In this document: positions 48,143 to 60,189 of the stretch, one piece after another | Position numbering within the stretch: position 1 is the first letter of the stretch | Layout: every line of letters starts with the position of its first letter | Origin: Enoplolaimus lenunculus | Taxonomy: Eukaryota; Nematoda; Enoplea; Enoplida; Thoracostomopsidae | NCBI GenBank assembly: GCA_030248215.1 | Contig: JASANG010000902.1 | Coordinates: forward strand, 22,430-86,429 | Length of the DNA stretch: 64,000 nt | Reading direction: 5' to 3' | Notes under the pieces: generated by a model | What the model was told of the DNA's origin: nothing | The model's database searches: none | Seen by the model: only the letters and a program-made list of their open reading frames with translations | Translations under genes and position numbers: made by a program

Positions 48143-50484
48143 GTAATAGTAATAATTACAATGGCAATGATGATGATGAGGCCGCGGAGGTGAACAGAAG
48201 CATACCAGACACAAAACGTCTAACTGCAACAACTGCAACTGAACTACCTTCCTACTCTGACCCATCTGAGCTTAGTTCAGGTATGATTATTTGTAAACAG
48301 CTGATTTTATCACGGCGCCAGCGGGTTCGTCGTAAAAATAGACGCGATCATTATCATAGCCATAAGCAGCATTCAGGTCATGGAAGTATACGTCCTTCTG
48401 CATATTCTGGGGTAGGGGCTACAGGGTCATTTCAGAGGTTTAATGCGATCACCGGGCGGAATTTACTTGGAGTAGGTAGTTCTGGAAGACAGGCGGGCGG
48501 AACGAATTGTTCAGCTGGAGTCATTGGGCAGGCTCGTGACCATGAACGAGTCAGAGAGTCGAAATTAACTGGGAGTCGAGTAGCTGGCGATACCGGTAAA
48601 TGTCAAAGCTTTGGATTCGAAGTAAATCGTGGATCGGGTGGGATTTTGTGTTCACACACACCAGCTGGAGGACATAGGCCAACGACTGGTTCGAATATTA
48701 AGCGGTCTAGTAGCGCTGATGACTCGCCACCACCCCGTGCGTATGAATCTGGGAATCAGTTAGATATGATGCCTGTTACTCCGTCAGGTTTGAAACAGGT
48801 GGGCTGGCAATTGTCTTCTGTTGTTGATGGTAGCATAGCTACTACAAGCTTAGGTGTTACTGGGGGAATGTCAGGGTCTTTAAAAGCAGACGTTAGTACT
48901 CTTGATTCTGGATCTGAAGATGGTCTAAGCGGTCGCCAAAACAACTTTGAATATAATTGTTCAGTGGAAAGAAAAGCTGCTAGTCAACAACAGCGATATC
49001 ATCAGCGTACAACGGCATTGAGTGATTGCGGTAAAATCGTACGCCGAAAATCGGATCCGCATTTCAAATCTGACTCGTATTTCAAATCGGATCCGCGTTT
49101 CGATCAAAAAGCTTCTAGCCAGCACCAGGGAGAATTGTTAAAAGTTTCAATTACAAATTTCAGTAACGGATATTCGGCGCTGTCGAACCGGTCGCCTGTT
49201 ACTGGAACTGCTGCGATTACACCTGCCTCTACGTGGGTTCGAAATCGAAATGGAAAATTAACCCCGGCAGATAGTGAAGTTCACAATAGTATTGGCGGAT
49301 TTTCTTTATGTTCTTCTGGACTGGTTTCTAATGTAAGTAGTGGTACGTCTAATAATAATAATAGTAATAATAATAATTTAAGATGTCACAGGCCACGCTC
49401 AAAACCTCCTGGGCGGCAATATTATGGAAATGCTGGACTGTATACTGCGACATCAGCAGCCGGTACTTTTTCACAATCGTTAAATTTGGCTAATTCTAGT
49501 CGGGCGCCGCCCAGATCCACAACAACGACAACCACTGGAGAAAGTTCATCGGATGATCAAGCATCTGGACCGTCCTGGCCCTTAAACAACACGTTTCAGT
49601 CTGTAGGACCGCACTTAAGCAATCCTTTTTCCGTCAATAATGACGGTATAATTGGCAACTTGGAAGCTAGTTCTTATAATTACGGTAGCGCATCTCAAAC
49701 GAATACAACAAACGCACGGCGTCTGCTGCAGCAGCAACAACAGCAACAAAAACAACAACAACAACAACATATCGCCAGCAATGAAGCACAACAACCTGCA
49801 GTATCATCTGTGGGTCGAAAATTGTCATCCGGGAATGTTGGCGGAACTTCGTTGGTGCCAATACCTGGTGGTCGTGTTTCGTGGTCTAAGCGTAAAACTT
49901 ACGCCGAACATGGCCACCATCGCTCGTGGACTGGCGTTGCACGACCATCTGCATCCGGTATTGTTTCCAGTGGATCCGCCGGAATTTCTCCTATGGGTGG
50001 ACATAGATTAGATGCCTATCATCAGCCAGTATTGTCCACAACTGCAACGTCTTTAGTCGAACGGTCTTCGGGACATTCGGTAAAGCCAAGTCATCACTAC
50101 TCAGCCTCCACCAGTCATACCATAAATAATGCCACCGCTGGATCAGTTATTTCTCCACCATCGGGTTCAAATTTTACGTCTGGAAACGGAATGCTAACAT
50201 TGCAGTCTACTGGACCTACGGTGCTGAATAGCGGAACGAATCAGCAACCTTCCGTTGCAGTTAGATCACACCGGCCACAAAGTTCTCAATCACAACAACG
50301 CTGTAATACTTGTGGATTTAAGCTGAGCCAAACAAGTACTTTTCAGTGTCGATGCGGAAAAACACTGTGTTCTAGGCATCGCAATAGCGATAGTCATGGG
50401 TGTTCGTTCGATTGTAAAGGTGAAGCGAGACGGTTTTTTGCTAAAGACGCAATGAGCAAACTTAAAATGTCAAGATTATGCTAA
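44875..50484 (+). CDS. ZFAND4: AN1-type zinc finger and ubiquitin-like domain protein (ZFAND4 orthologue)
   Basis: Two exons, 44875-46534 and 47324-50484, are joined in phase 1 (GGTG|GTAAGC ... TTTGTAG|GTAGC), giving about 1606 residues and a TAA stop; human ZFAND4 has 727. Residues 1-80 are a ubiquitin-like fold (MRIYVETVTGQ start, KLKVYEQTGIP helix, RMKLALVTRAG end). Around residues 242-262 a basic helix, MARMRDLRQNMSKLSLEK, matches the human ZFAND4 segment MNKMKLLKAKMKNMNLSK. The C-terminal AN1 finger has ligands C-x2-C-x10-C-x1-C-x4-C-x2-H-x5-H-x1-C (CNTCG, FQCRC, LCSRHR, SHGC). Between them lies Ser/Asn/Gly-rich sequence with a nine-unit 21-bp repeat, a poly-Asn run and Gln runs. Human ZFAND4 function is poorly known. 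If intron 1 is retained, exon 1 reads on to a TAG at 46561-46563. Confidence 0.9.
45334..45522 (+). repeat. ZFAND4: Nine-unit 21-bp coding minisatellite in ZFAND4
   Basis: Nine consecutive 21-bp units (for example GTCATTAATACTAGATGTGAT) encode heptapeptides of the form (V/I)-N-x-R-x-D-V, such as INTKYDI, INARTDV, VNDRNDV, SNARHDV. The unit length keeps frame and the units have drifted, so the array is not new. Confidence 0.9.
46571..46972. mobile_element. Complete hAT-like MITE, CGGAATCGGAA family, in ZFAND4 intron
   Basis: The 402-bp element begins CAGGGTGCAAAGCGGAA and ends ATTCCGATTGCACCCTG, with GAAATAAG duplicated perfectly on both sides (46563-46570, 46973-46980). The termini consist of repeats of CGGAATCGGAATC. 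It sits 36 bp inside the only intron of ZFAND4, just after the retained-intron stop. Confidence 0.9.
48066..48142 (+). repeat. ZFAND4: AAT microsatellite encoding poly-Asn in ZFAND4
   Basis: About 25 AAT codons run without interruption, followed by AGT/AAT/GAT variants (to about 48178) encoding an Asn/Ser then Asp-rich stretch. The run is in frame. Confidence 0.95.
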
Positions 50485-53400
50485 ACCGGTAAAGCCCCTC
50501 AGCGGTGTTGACTGGTGTAACTTTTCGCAATATTGCAAGTTTCAACTTTTGTTTGCAAGTGAAGCCTGTTTGTTGCTGTGAGCATATTGCGATGTTTGAA
50601 TTGTGTCTGAATAATGTGCGGTTGGAGCCAATATGATTGGTTACAAGTGTAGCGGATAATTACGGAGGAACGCAGAATGGATTTCAGAAAGAATTTAATA
50701 AGAAGTAGCTTAATTCATAGAACTCGACGTGCTGAGTTTAGCGGTCCGATCTCATTTTAGGCTACAGGTACTATTGTTCATTACGAAAATTTTTGATATC
50801 ATCTCCTTTCCTTCAATCCGACCGTTTGCGCTACTTAATCAGGTTTCCCTTCCATTTTCGAACCGTGGGAGGTTCAGGCGTGAGATTCGTACAGTTGAAC
50901 TCAACTCCTCGAGATCTATAGGATAGTCTAGTTTTCGTTTATAGTTTCTAGAGAGAACCTAATTCCATACCTTCACCGCGGATGAAAATGAAATCGATGC
51001 TGTATTTGTATTTGTACTTGGATGGTTTTTAACATCATTTCAATTTTGCTGAGCCCTAAACAGTTTAAATTCCACCAGCCAAGGTATCATACTTATTCAA
51101 GTTTGGTCAGTTTTCTGGCCCATTTGTAATATATCAGAAGCGGACCATTTTTCTGTGGTACCGGTTTATTGTAAGCTTAAGCTTTAGACTAGTTTTTATT
51201 TAGGCTTTTGATATAGGCTTGCCTTTATGCTTAGGTTTAGGAATATGCTTATACTACTGTTATTGCTATGATCTATACATAGGCCCAACACCACATGGTA
51301 AGCATGTGGAGCACACTACACTGTGTCAGGATGTAAAACAATAGCATTTGCCAACGAGCTGGCCATAAATTTGTAGGTTTCAGTTAGGCATAAAATTTGC
51401 TAACAGAATTTGTAGTTTCATTGTTACACGACTTTCATCAAAAGTTCCGTTCAAAATTTGCGTTACGCAAAAAATTAATACAATGTATATGCATACAGCA
51501 ATCATATTAAGATCAACGAAATGGGATCCATCTGCGAAAACGTCTTGACTAAAATGACGCCTCAGTTGAGAGGCAGCAGGAATTTCGTCTGCTTCATTTC
51601 AAGTTCCTCTACAGTGAATTCAATCAGCGCAAAAATGTCTGGTATATTCAAACAGGGTATTACAAAATTTAGTAAATCACAACATCCTTGACATTTGACA
51701 TTTAAGTGAAAATCGTTACGGATGCGAGCCGTTGCGAAAAACCAATTTCCTACAGGTTTCGAACGACGTTTTTTCGCTGTTACACAAGTTTTTTTGTAGA
51801 AATTAATATATTTTTGAAAAGTTTTCTTCGTTTGTTCGCTCTTTTGAGAAAAAAACAGAAAAACCCGTTTCCCGTGGCCCAACCATGTCATGTTTTTATC
51901 CCCAATCGCATTTTTTGGGGTGAGCATTTTTAAGAATGCTGATGTTGAGTTAACAATAGTTTCTGCTTTGTATATATTACTTAAAAGTAAAATTTTTATG
52001 GTGTGATTGTTTTCTTTGATTTGGTTCGAAAATTTGAACCTTTAAGACTGTGCTGCTTGGAAACTCGAAGCTATGGATTTATTAACTCGCTGGAAAAGAA
52101 CAACATTTTATAAAAGATGCTAATATTTTCACTGCCGAAATTGTCGAACCTGCTGCAAATTTCAACCGCAGCTGGGGATAGGTAGATTTTTGGCAGAAGC
52201 CATATAAGTAAACGTTTCGTTGTTCCCTAGATTAAAGCAAGGTCTAGGCTAATTCTAACGCTTTTGATTTGTTTTTTGGAGTAATAGACCAAATGGTTAG
52301 CGATCGAAATAGTTTACGTGGATCCGTTCGTAGATGATTTTTGCGCTGTACCTCTGCAAGGTTTCGTGTGGTTCCAAGGAAAGATTTAGGTAAAGATTTG
52401 GAATATTGGAATTTGTCTAACAAAAATCCTATACCATAAACGTATCCAAATTTCAACCGAACCAAGGGCGACATATATATGTACTTTTGCCGGTACCGGA
52501 GGTGTAAAAAATAGTAAAATGCTAATTTTAACAATAATCTGAAACGTGTTGTTAAAAAGTTGTTTTAAAGCTGTCTTTTTGAGGAATATTGGCCATTAAT
52601 GTTTTCAAAATTGGCTCAATGTTACAAACACTCAGTGTAGAGCATCATTTTTATTAAAGTACGAAAAAGTATGTCAAATCGAACTTGCCGGAACCTCTGG
52701 TAAAAAAATGCTGCCAAAGCCGAAGGCAGACCTTTGCTTGTACCGTGAAGTTAACTAAAATTTCGTTGAAAAAATAGCTAAAGAACCAAAAGTTTTCAAG
52801 ATTTTGGGTAAATTTTTGGCTTATTTTAACAATCAATTTGCGGCATACCCTAAAAGTAATATTGGCCAAACACGTTATCATGTGCAGTGTTATATTCTGG
52901 TATTTGAATTGATGTTGACATTTTGTTTTTCATATTAAGTAATTTCATTGGAGCGATAAACGGGAAACTCCATCAGAACGTAGCCGGAACGGTCTTTGAT
53001 AGATGCTCGTAAAACTTCTGCCGCGGGTAAACCTGTGGGTTATGGGAATTGTTTATTTCAAATCAAGGGAGATGTCCCCCCACCCCCAAACCCCTTAACT
53101 CAGCAGCTAATTATTAGAACAGCTAAAATTTCTAATGAAGTACTATTGATAGTGTGGTTTTGGCGTTCTACCATGAGAACCGCTTAGAGCGCACTCTTGG
53201 AGGGTGGCAGCAGTCCCTCTTTTTAGGATCCTCTGCAGTTGCGTGGGGCTCAGGATGATTGGAAAGTAAAGTGTCCATACCACACTAGTCTATGTCTGCA
53301 CAGGTGAAACGTGAGTGGGATGGAAAAATCTGGACACGGATCTCGTATCTCTGGTGTTATCATAAATACATTTTTGCTGTTATTAGCTATATCATTAAAT

Positions 53401-53486
53401 ACAAACGGTTTTAAATATAATTCACAGACGCATTTTTAGTTTAATTAATATTTAAAGTTTGACATGACACATAGTTTGTCTGTGTT
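50485..53486. other. Intergenic region between ZFAND4 and PIGP
   Basis: No gene recognised. Contains a decayed MITE (51150-51290) and a diverged repeat (about 52680-52730, GCCGAAGGCAGACCTTTGC) related to 55070-55110 (GCCGGAGGCAGACCTCCGG then TTGCACCCTG). PIGP promoter elements are not distinguishable by eye. Confidence 0.6.
51150..51290. mobile_element. Decayed MITE, GCTTAGGAATATGCTT family
   Basis: Shares TAAGCTTTAGACTAGTTTTT and GGTTTAGGAATATGCTTATA with the 44.2-kb copy. The ends have decayed (CTATGATCTATACAT). Confidence 0.55.
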
Positions 53487-54751
53487 ATGCCAGAGCATTC
53501 TCCAGCTCCAAAGCCTGAACGTGCAATATATGGATTTGTATTGTATCTCGCTGCTTTAATTGGTTTGTTTGCGTATTTAATTTGGGCGTATATTCCAGGT
53601 AAAATTGATATCTATATTTATTAAAGCTGGAACGTTTCACATACGTATTTTGGGCAACTTTCCAGTATTATTTTGTTCACAATATTTTCTCAGAACAGAA
53701 ATGTGATTGTTCTGTGGAAAGAAACTTTCCGTGCAGATTGTTCTCTATTCGCAAACTTTTGCACTTTGCGCAAAGCCGGCTGACTAGTAATTACTTAATG
53801 TTGAAATATATTTAGTGTTTACATTTAGTACTTTTTAATTGATTTCAGTTGTAAAACTATAAAATAAATATGTCGTGGGCCAATCTGCTATTCAGGCCTA
53901 TTACTAATTGGCCTAGGCCAATCTGCTACTTTGCGTAATAGCAGTTTCACCTATGCTAAACTGCAATTAACCTTATAGACCAACCAGATTTTGATTATTT
54001 GGACGGACGAAAAACCGTTAACCCGTTAGCGTTCGTTTTACATCACTGTTGTATTGCTACATCTTCCAATCGCTATTTAGCCCAGACCAATCAGCTATTT
54101 GCTCAGCATAGCAGATTGGCCTAGGCCAATTGGTAATTGGGCTGAATAGCAGATTGCCCAACGATATATACATATTTTGACACAATTTTTGTTCAGTGTC
54201 ACAGTATTTCTAAAATCACAGTTACATTTGCAGCATAGAACGGTGGAATTTTCAAAGAAAACCTGGTTGCGTTTATGCTGATTAATAATGTTTAAATTGT
54301 TTTGCTGAAAATAGAACTGAAGTTAAATAAAATGTCAAACCTGACCGATCTTGATTTGGTCGCTGCGTTAATTAGACTTAGGTATAAGCTTATTAGCGTA
54401 TTCTTATGCTTACGCTTAGGAATATGCTTATACTACTGTTACGGCCCTGTTCTATAGATTGGCCGGAGGATTTAAGAAGAACCTTAACTAAAACTTCATC
54501 AAGCCAGCCAGGAGGGCCTTACTGTAGGCAAAATGTATGTATTTATGTGTGTCATCTTTGTTTTAGATCAGTGGCTTCACGCAGTTGGACTAACCTATTT
54601 GCCAGATAAGCATTGGGCGATTACTGTGCCAGTATACGCATGCTCATGCATTGTGTTGTTTGTTGTGTTTATGTGTGGGTATAACGCAGTTGCAATGTCC
54701 GATGCATTTGATTCAATTGATACTGTCGAAAACGATTTCTACGATAGTTGA
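53487..54751 (+). CDS. PIGP: GPI-GlcNAc transferase subunit P (PIG-P)
   Basis: PIG-P is a small ER membrane subunit of the complex that transfers GlcNAc to phosphatidylinositol, the first step of GPI-anchor synthesis. Exon 1 (53487-53598) and exon 2 (54567-54751) join in phase 1 to give 98 residues. The start [20 protein letters not shown] matches human [24 protein letters not shown] sequence, followed by a first membrane helix ending LIWAYIP. Exon 2 continues [19 protein letters not shown] (human ESWLNSLGLTYWPQKYWAV), a second membrane helix ([19 protein letters not shown]), then [10 protein letters not shown] (human DSIHTITDNY). The human C-terminal tail of about 35 residues after this point is missing, since a TGA follows directly. 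The intron contains a foldback element. Confidence 0.95.
53877..54161. mobile_element. Foldback element in PIGP intron
   Basis: Left GGGCCAATCTGCTATTCAGG and right CTGAATAGCAGATTGCCC are inverted. Each arm also contains AATTGGCCTAGGCCAAT, so the whole 285 bp can fold as a hairpin. No clear target duplication. Confidence 0.75.
54365..54462. mobile_element. Truncated MITE in PIGP intron
   Basis: ATTAGACTTAGGTATAAGC, then GCTTAGGAATATGCTTATAC, then GGCCCTGTTCTATAGAT. Only the right half of the family is present. Confidence 0.6.
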
Positions 54752-56525
54752 CAAAAACGTCTATCAACACAAACTGTAAGCTTTGTTAACGCAATGTGCA
54801 AGTTTTTATGTTTTTATTGTTGAAAGTTGTAAAAAAAATATTGCAGTTGCAATGTATTGGAAATATTGCCAGCAGCGTGCAATAGCCAGTATATATCTGC
54901 AATTTGTTGTTAAGTTGTTTGATTTTATGCTAATTTTTTGCGAAATTTCGGAATTTTTTTGTAAAAAATTGTGACAAAAGTAAAACGAAACGCGCAAAAT
55001 AGATAAATTTTGCAAAATTATGTAAAATTTTACTATACCCAAATTGCTGGAACCTCCAGCAAAAATTCAATTCTACCAGAGCCGGAGGCAGACCTCCGGT
55101 TGCACCCTGATTGCCAGTGTATGTATATGTAAATAATATTTGTTTGAATTTTGGATTGCTGGGGGTTCACTACTGTCTAGAGGGTGGGAGGTCGCGGACC
55201 GGGGGCCTCGGTTGATACTCCTCCCACTCCGCAGCGATTCAGCGAATGCCCAGGATTGACGATTTTGAATTAAAATGTTGCTGGCAGTAGTAAAAAATTT
55301 CAAGCAAACTTTCTGTGTACACTGACGGAGTGTACTACCGTGTTATGCAAGAAGGACGCAACTCCAAGTAACACGATTTTGAGAAAACACGGGTTTTGTC
55401 TTAGACGCTGTAGCTATTCATAACATCGGACAATTGTGAAACTTGACTCATACGTTGGAATGACCATTTGAAATTTTTATCGGACGGAAGAGAAAAGTTA
55501 AAAAATGCTGCATTTTCTACCACTGTAAACCTGACCGGATAATAAAATGTAACTTTGATCGAAACTTTCTAATCTGTTTACTTTTTAGTAGGATTTTGAT
55601 GGATGGCACCGTATGACTCATATTTAATTACTATTACTAAGAGTGCATGATACTATTTAACCAGAGTATGCAACACTGGATGCATTGTGTGTACAAAACA
55701 ATGTACTCATCACACATTGCATTTTTGACGTACGCCCTTTATTTACGGGGTTCAAAATTTTCCGCAAACAGTATATATATATATATACAGCTACGTTGTA
55801 ATCTGCTAGACATTAAACATACGTACTTCGTTTTTGTTTTTAAAAGCAAGAAACAGATGTGCTTTAAAACTTAGATTGTCCGCTGCCCCCCTTAATAAAC
55901 GGGCGTACGGCAAAACACAACGAATGCTGGTAAATTTTGTACCCCACATAACATAGCAAGTTGCACACTCTTGTCATCATCGACTCTTGCTAGTGCTGAT
56001 GTAAATTAAACGCCAAACATATTGAAAATTTGATTTGGTGTGATAACTTAGCATGTTTCAGAGGTAATACGCTGCTAATTGCGTAAATTGTTACATGGCG
56101 ATCAAAATTATTGTCCCGATAGCCAGTCATAACTAGAGTTTATTGTTTCCTGTCGCTTACCTGTCTAATGCGTAATTACGAAATTGCTAATTAATTTTGA
56201 TTGGCAGCACAACTGACATCAAATGCTAATTGTGCTGCGGGTCATTCGTGGGTCATATTGGTCATATCGGTAACGGGATAGTTACCTACGTATCTGCATG
56301 GTCATGGGTCACCACACACAACGTGATCCGTTTCGATCTCGGCTACGAGTGTGGTTGCAATCAAACTTGCACGATAAAAGCAAGTTGTACCGTAAACAAA
56401 TTCAGTAAACAGAGTGCTCCAAGCAAAAATTATTGCTGTTTTTGATTATATCATATATAGGGTTCAATATATCATATTTATAGATCTGCTTTCTATCCGG
56501 ATCACATTTGAACGTTTCGATCAAT
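54752..56525. other. Intergenic region between PIGP and ARL16
   Basis: AT-rich 3' flank of PIGP, a repeat end at 55109 (CCGGTTGCACCCTG), the foldback at 55675-55950, and from 56409 the start of the visible inverted-duplication arm. No gene seen. A short frame at 56230-56445 is not recognised. Confidence 0.6.
55675..55950. mobile_element. Foldback element, GTACGCCC family
   Basis: Inverted arms contain TTGACGTACGCCCTTTATTT and CCTTAATAAACGGGCGTACG. The centre has a TA run (55771-55787). It resembles the 35.0-kb element. Confidence 0.6.
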
Positions 56526-58081
56526 ATGACCAGACGAAAATCGACCGACATAATTTTGGTTGGGCCTGAAGGATCTGGCAAAACATTGTTGCTCAGTCAG
56601 TTGCAGTTCTATGTTCAACATGTAAATCTGATATATTTGGTGTTTTTATTTTGATTTTACCATAAACTAATCTAATTGCAACGACAGTGTTTATGTCTAG
56701 CAGTATATATCAACTTAGTTATATGCGTCTACAGCAAGCTCCGAGCGGAGATCGACCGGATATCCGGATCCAGTGTAATATCCGGCGAAGATCGACATCC
56801 GTATCCGGTTCCGGTAATACCGGATTTTTGCGGTTGTGATTGCAAATATCATAAAACTGCTTTTTACATGTAGCGAACAACGTCGGCTTTGATTTATTTT
56901 CCGCTTTGAATAGCAGAAGTGCATACAAGGAGATAGGGATATATCCTTGCCAGAATTTTCTGGAAAGATAAAAACACTGTTTTCATGTACTGTTATTTAC
57001 TTTGCGGGCGATGTAGCGGATCATCAACCGTTAGCAATTATAAATTTCATACAGTTGATAGCTTTTCAACAAAGCGATCCGCGCTTTCTTAGGCTTTAGA
57101 ATAACCTGATGTATTCTTCAAGGTGTCAAAATAAGGTTATAACTTGCTGAAATAACATTCTGGTTACGTGAACGCTGGCTGACTGCTTATTACATCTTAC
57201 GTATGAACAAAACTCTAATGCACAACGACAGAGACAATTCGACGCATTGCATATTAGATGTTGATGTTGCAAATATTGCAACCATTTTGCCTGGTTTCAT
57301 CTGATTTCTAGAAACGATTTCAAACTGTAGCCGAACTACCATCACATTCGCCAACTGTTGGAGTCAATATTGTTGATTTAGAATCTTCCAACACTGCCAC
57401 TGGTTCAACCTCGATGTTTATTCGTGAGCTTGGCGGCAGCATTGGACCAATGCTATCTCAGTATTATTTGCCATCGAAATCGCCTCCTCCTGAAGGTATT
57501 ATATTCACAATTGATGGAGCTAATCCATTCCAGGTATGCTATGCGTATGTTATATTAGTGATTGTTAAGTATGAATGTATGTAATATTTTATAATATGCG
57601 CGGCCAGATTTGCAAAAATCGATTTGCCAGATATTTATTATTGAAACGAATAATTTTAACTGTACCTGTACTAAACTCCGATGACTATGAATACAAGCAC
57701 ATATTCATATGACTCTTGTTTGAGGTTAATTCCGATATACATATGAGTATGTATTGAAAATGAAGAAAGTGTAAGTTATGCTTTGAACACTTTCAGGTGT
57801 CTACAAGTGCAATTTTACTAAACGATGCACTGACGGCAAGCAAATGTCCGATTTTAGTCGTTTTCACAAAACATGATATTCATCAGCTTTGCGAGCTTAA
57901 TAGCCAATCTCAACAGAACAATAATTGGATAAAATTTGTGAAATCACTTTTGCTTTACGATACAATTTTGTCACGATATCCAGGCCGAACGACAACGATT
58001 GACAAAAACAGTGCTGTCAGCGGCATTGGATTTGAAGATATTTTGAGATGGTTTAAAGATGAATTTGGGTTTGAAGCGTGA
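56526..58081 (+). CDS. ARL16: ADP-ribosylation factor-like protein 16 (ARL16)
   Basis: Exons 56526-56621, 57312-57533 and 57797-58081 are all phase 0 and encode 200 residues (human ARL16 about 197). ARL16 is a divergent ARF-family GTPase linked to ciliary and Golgi traffic. The P-loop is GPEGSGKT (residues 14-21). The switch I Thr lies in SPTVGVNIVDL (human RPTVGTNLTDI). The switch II motif is IRELGGSIGP, the ARL16-specific replacement of the usual DVGG. The guanine motif is FTKHD, with Thr for Asn (human FNKID). SAVSGIGFEDIL is in the G5 position. No N-terminal Gly follows the Met, so there is no myristoylation site. The gene lies in the left arm of a large inverted duplication. Confidence 0.92.
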
Positions 58082-58721
58082 TTTTGTGTAACAATGATAA
58101 GTTTTTGTTGTTTTATTCTGTTGTTATTAAATACCTCGGACAATCTGATATTCTGATGAAGCTTGTGATCTGTATTTGGAATAACTGCAAGGCATAGCCA
58201 ATTTTAAAATCGTTAGCTTCGTGTCATCTTGGCACATATTAACCTTTTTTAATTAGACGTTCAATTGAAATAAAACTGAAACCTACACACGTGAACGAGA
58301 AATTGCACGGGAACAGACGAGGTCTGAATCAAACATATATTGGGTGGGACGTGGGTAAAGAGTTTTACCCGACCCACGCTTTACCCAAGCAAATAAGAAT
58401 TTTTAATCCACATGTTTACCTATACTAAAAAATCTATCCACAACCCACCTTTTACCTACGTCTGAAGTTAAACCAGTATTTTAAAGATTGCTGGTGATAT
58501 AACTGTAATGAAGTTTTGCATTTTTTTACCGCTCTCGGGTGCTGACTCTTGTATTAGTTTCCGGCATTTTTCAAAGAATATATAATCTCAGTCAGAGTAG
58601 AACATTTTTGTTATATCGCAAATTCAACTGTTGAATATACCAAAAATGCGAGGATGCAATAATACAACCATTCGCCGTGGGTAAACTATGTATATATGTA
58701 AACAAAACTAGCCCGCATGTA

Positions 58722-58895
58722 AAGACAGGGGCGGAACGTTTTCTGTGAAAGTAGACAAGAGTAAACCTAAGCTTTAAACTAATTTTTTGCTCGGCTTAGG
58801 CTTAGGAATATGCTCATTCGTACGCTTAGGCTTATGTGTAGGTTTAGGAATATGCTTATAATACTGTTTCGCCCCTGTTCTTTACATTGGCCAAA
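58722..58895. mobile_element. Short MITE, GCTTAGGAATATGCTT family
   Basis: Ends ATGTAAAGACAGGGGCGGAA and TTTCGCCCCTGTTCTTTACAT. The interior has GGCTTAGGCTTAGGAATATG twice. Lies between ARL16 and the RRM-like exon and is mirrored in the right arm. Confidence 0.7.
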
Positions 58896-59081
58896 AAATT
58901 AAAGGATGCAGTGACTTTTTTAACACTGCATGTAGGAGATTGGGACAGGGGAGCAACAGCGGATCGAACAACATCGTGAAACTTATGGGTGTGCAATCTG
59001 AAGGCATACTTCGCGAGCGAGAAGCCAAACGCAATTGCTTTTATTGCATTCAGGCATTAATATTTACTTTTATATTAAATA

Positions 59082-59444
59082 ATGCCTACAACCAGTGATC
59101 ACGATGTCATTGGTATTGCTGGAGGCGGCAGTATTTTGTCGGAGGAGACTTCCACCTTAACTGATCAACCACAAACCCCAATGGACACGGCAGCAATTGA
59201 TCACAATCAGGATTACGACGTCGAGGGTAATAATGATGCAAATGAATTAAAAGGGGACTATGCGAACTTATTACGGTCTAGAACACTCTATGTAACTAAT
59301 CTTAAATATCATGGTCTTAATAACTTAACGTGCGTAGAAGTGCTGAACGCTGTTAATAAGGTTTTCACTGTTCAGGGCGGTGAGAAGTTTAGTAATAGTG
59401 TTAAAATTATTTTCCCATCCAAGGACATTGCATCTATAGCAGCA
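59082..59444 (+). CDS. First exon of an unrecognised RRM-like protein
   Basis: An ATG at 59082 opens about 121 codons up to a GTAAAT donor after GCAGCAG. The N-terminal 60 residues are acidic and polar (TTSDHDVIGIAGGG, DHNQDYDVEGNNDAN). They are followed by RTLYVTNLKYHGLNNLT and later VKIIFPSKDIASIAAG, the spacing and hydrophobic pattern of an RNA-recognition motif with RNP2-like LYVTNL. The rest of the domain should lie in the next exon, but the sequence just after the donor changes to a noisy copy of the ARL16 5' region, so that exon is not present here. A second, minus-strand copy lies at about 60950-61315. Family assignment is tentative. Confidence 0.5.
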
Positions 59445-60189
59445 GGTAAATCAATTAAACAGCAAGTTATAACCTTATTTTATACTTTTAAAAGTTTTAC
59501 ATCAGGGTTTACATTTCTCTGAAAGCCTAAGAATAACGCGGATTTGCTTTGTTTTTGTAAAAGCTATCAACGGATGAAATTTAGATAATTTGCTAACGGT
59601 TTGATGATCCGGTGAATATTGCCCGTTTCTAAAGAAAATAACAGTACATGAATTAACTAGTGTTTTTATCTTTCCAGAAAATTCTGGCAATGGATATATC
59701 TCCTATCTTCCTTGTTTATGTCACTTCTTGCTATTCCAAAGCGGAAAAATAAAATCAAAGCCGACGTTGTTCGTTGTACTTATGTAAAATTTTAGTCGTT
59801 TTATGATATTTGTCCAATTTTCACAACCACAAAACTTTTATTTTTTTTTCCTCCGGATTTACTTTCGTAACCGCAGACGTTGATGTCTTGATCTTTTCTG
59901 CCCTATATTACACTTAATCCTGGATATCCGGTTCGATCTTCCGCTCGGATTTGCTTGCTGTAGACTGCAATATAACTAAGTTGATTTTATTATGGTCCAT
60001 ACTTATAACACTGTCGTTGTATTATATTAGTTTTTTTTTTTTTTTATGTGTCTTAAAACATCTCCAACAAAAACAGCTCAAATATATATTTCAGTTATTT
60101 ACATGTTGAACTATAGAACTGCAACTGTTACTGTACAATAAACTTTTGCATGACTACTAATTTCTACACATATTTTTTTTCACTACCCC

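Noticed and set aside
48062-48265. Minus-strand frame with a long Tyr run
   Set aside because: Mirror of the AAT run that encodes poly-Asn in ZFAND4.
58740-58860. TTAGGC-like words (GGCTTAGGCTTAGG) suggesting an interstitial telomere repeat
   Set aside because: Only one or two copies per site, always within the same short MITE family with its own inverted ends; not a telomeric array.
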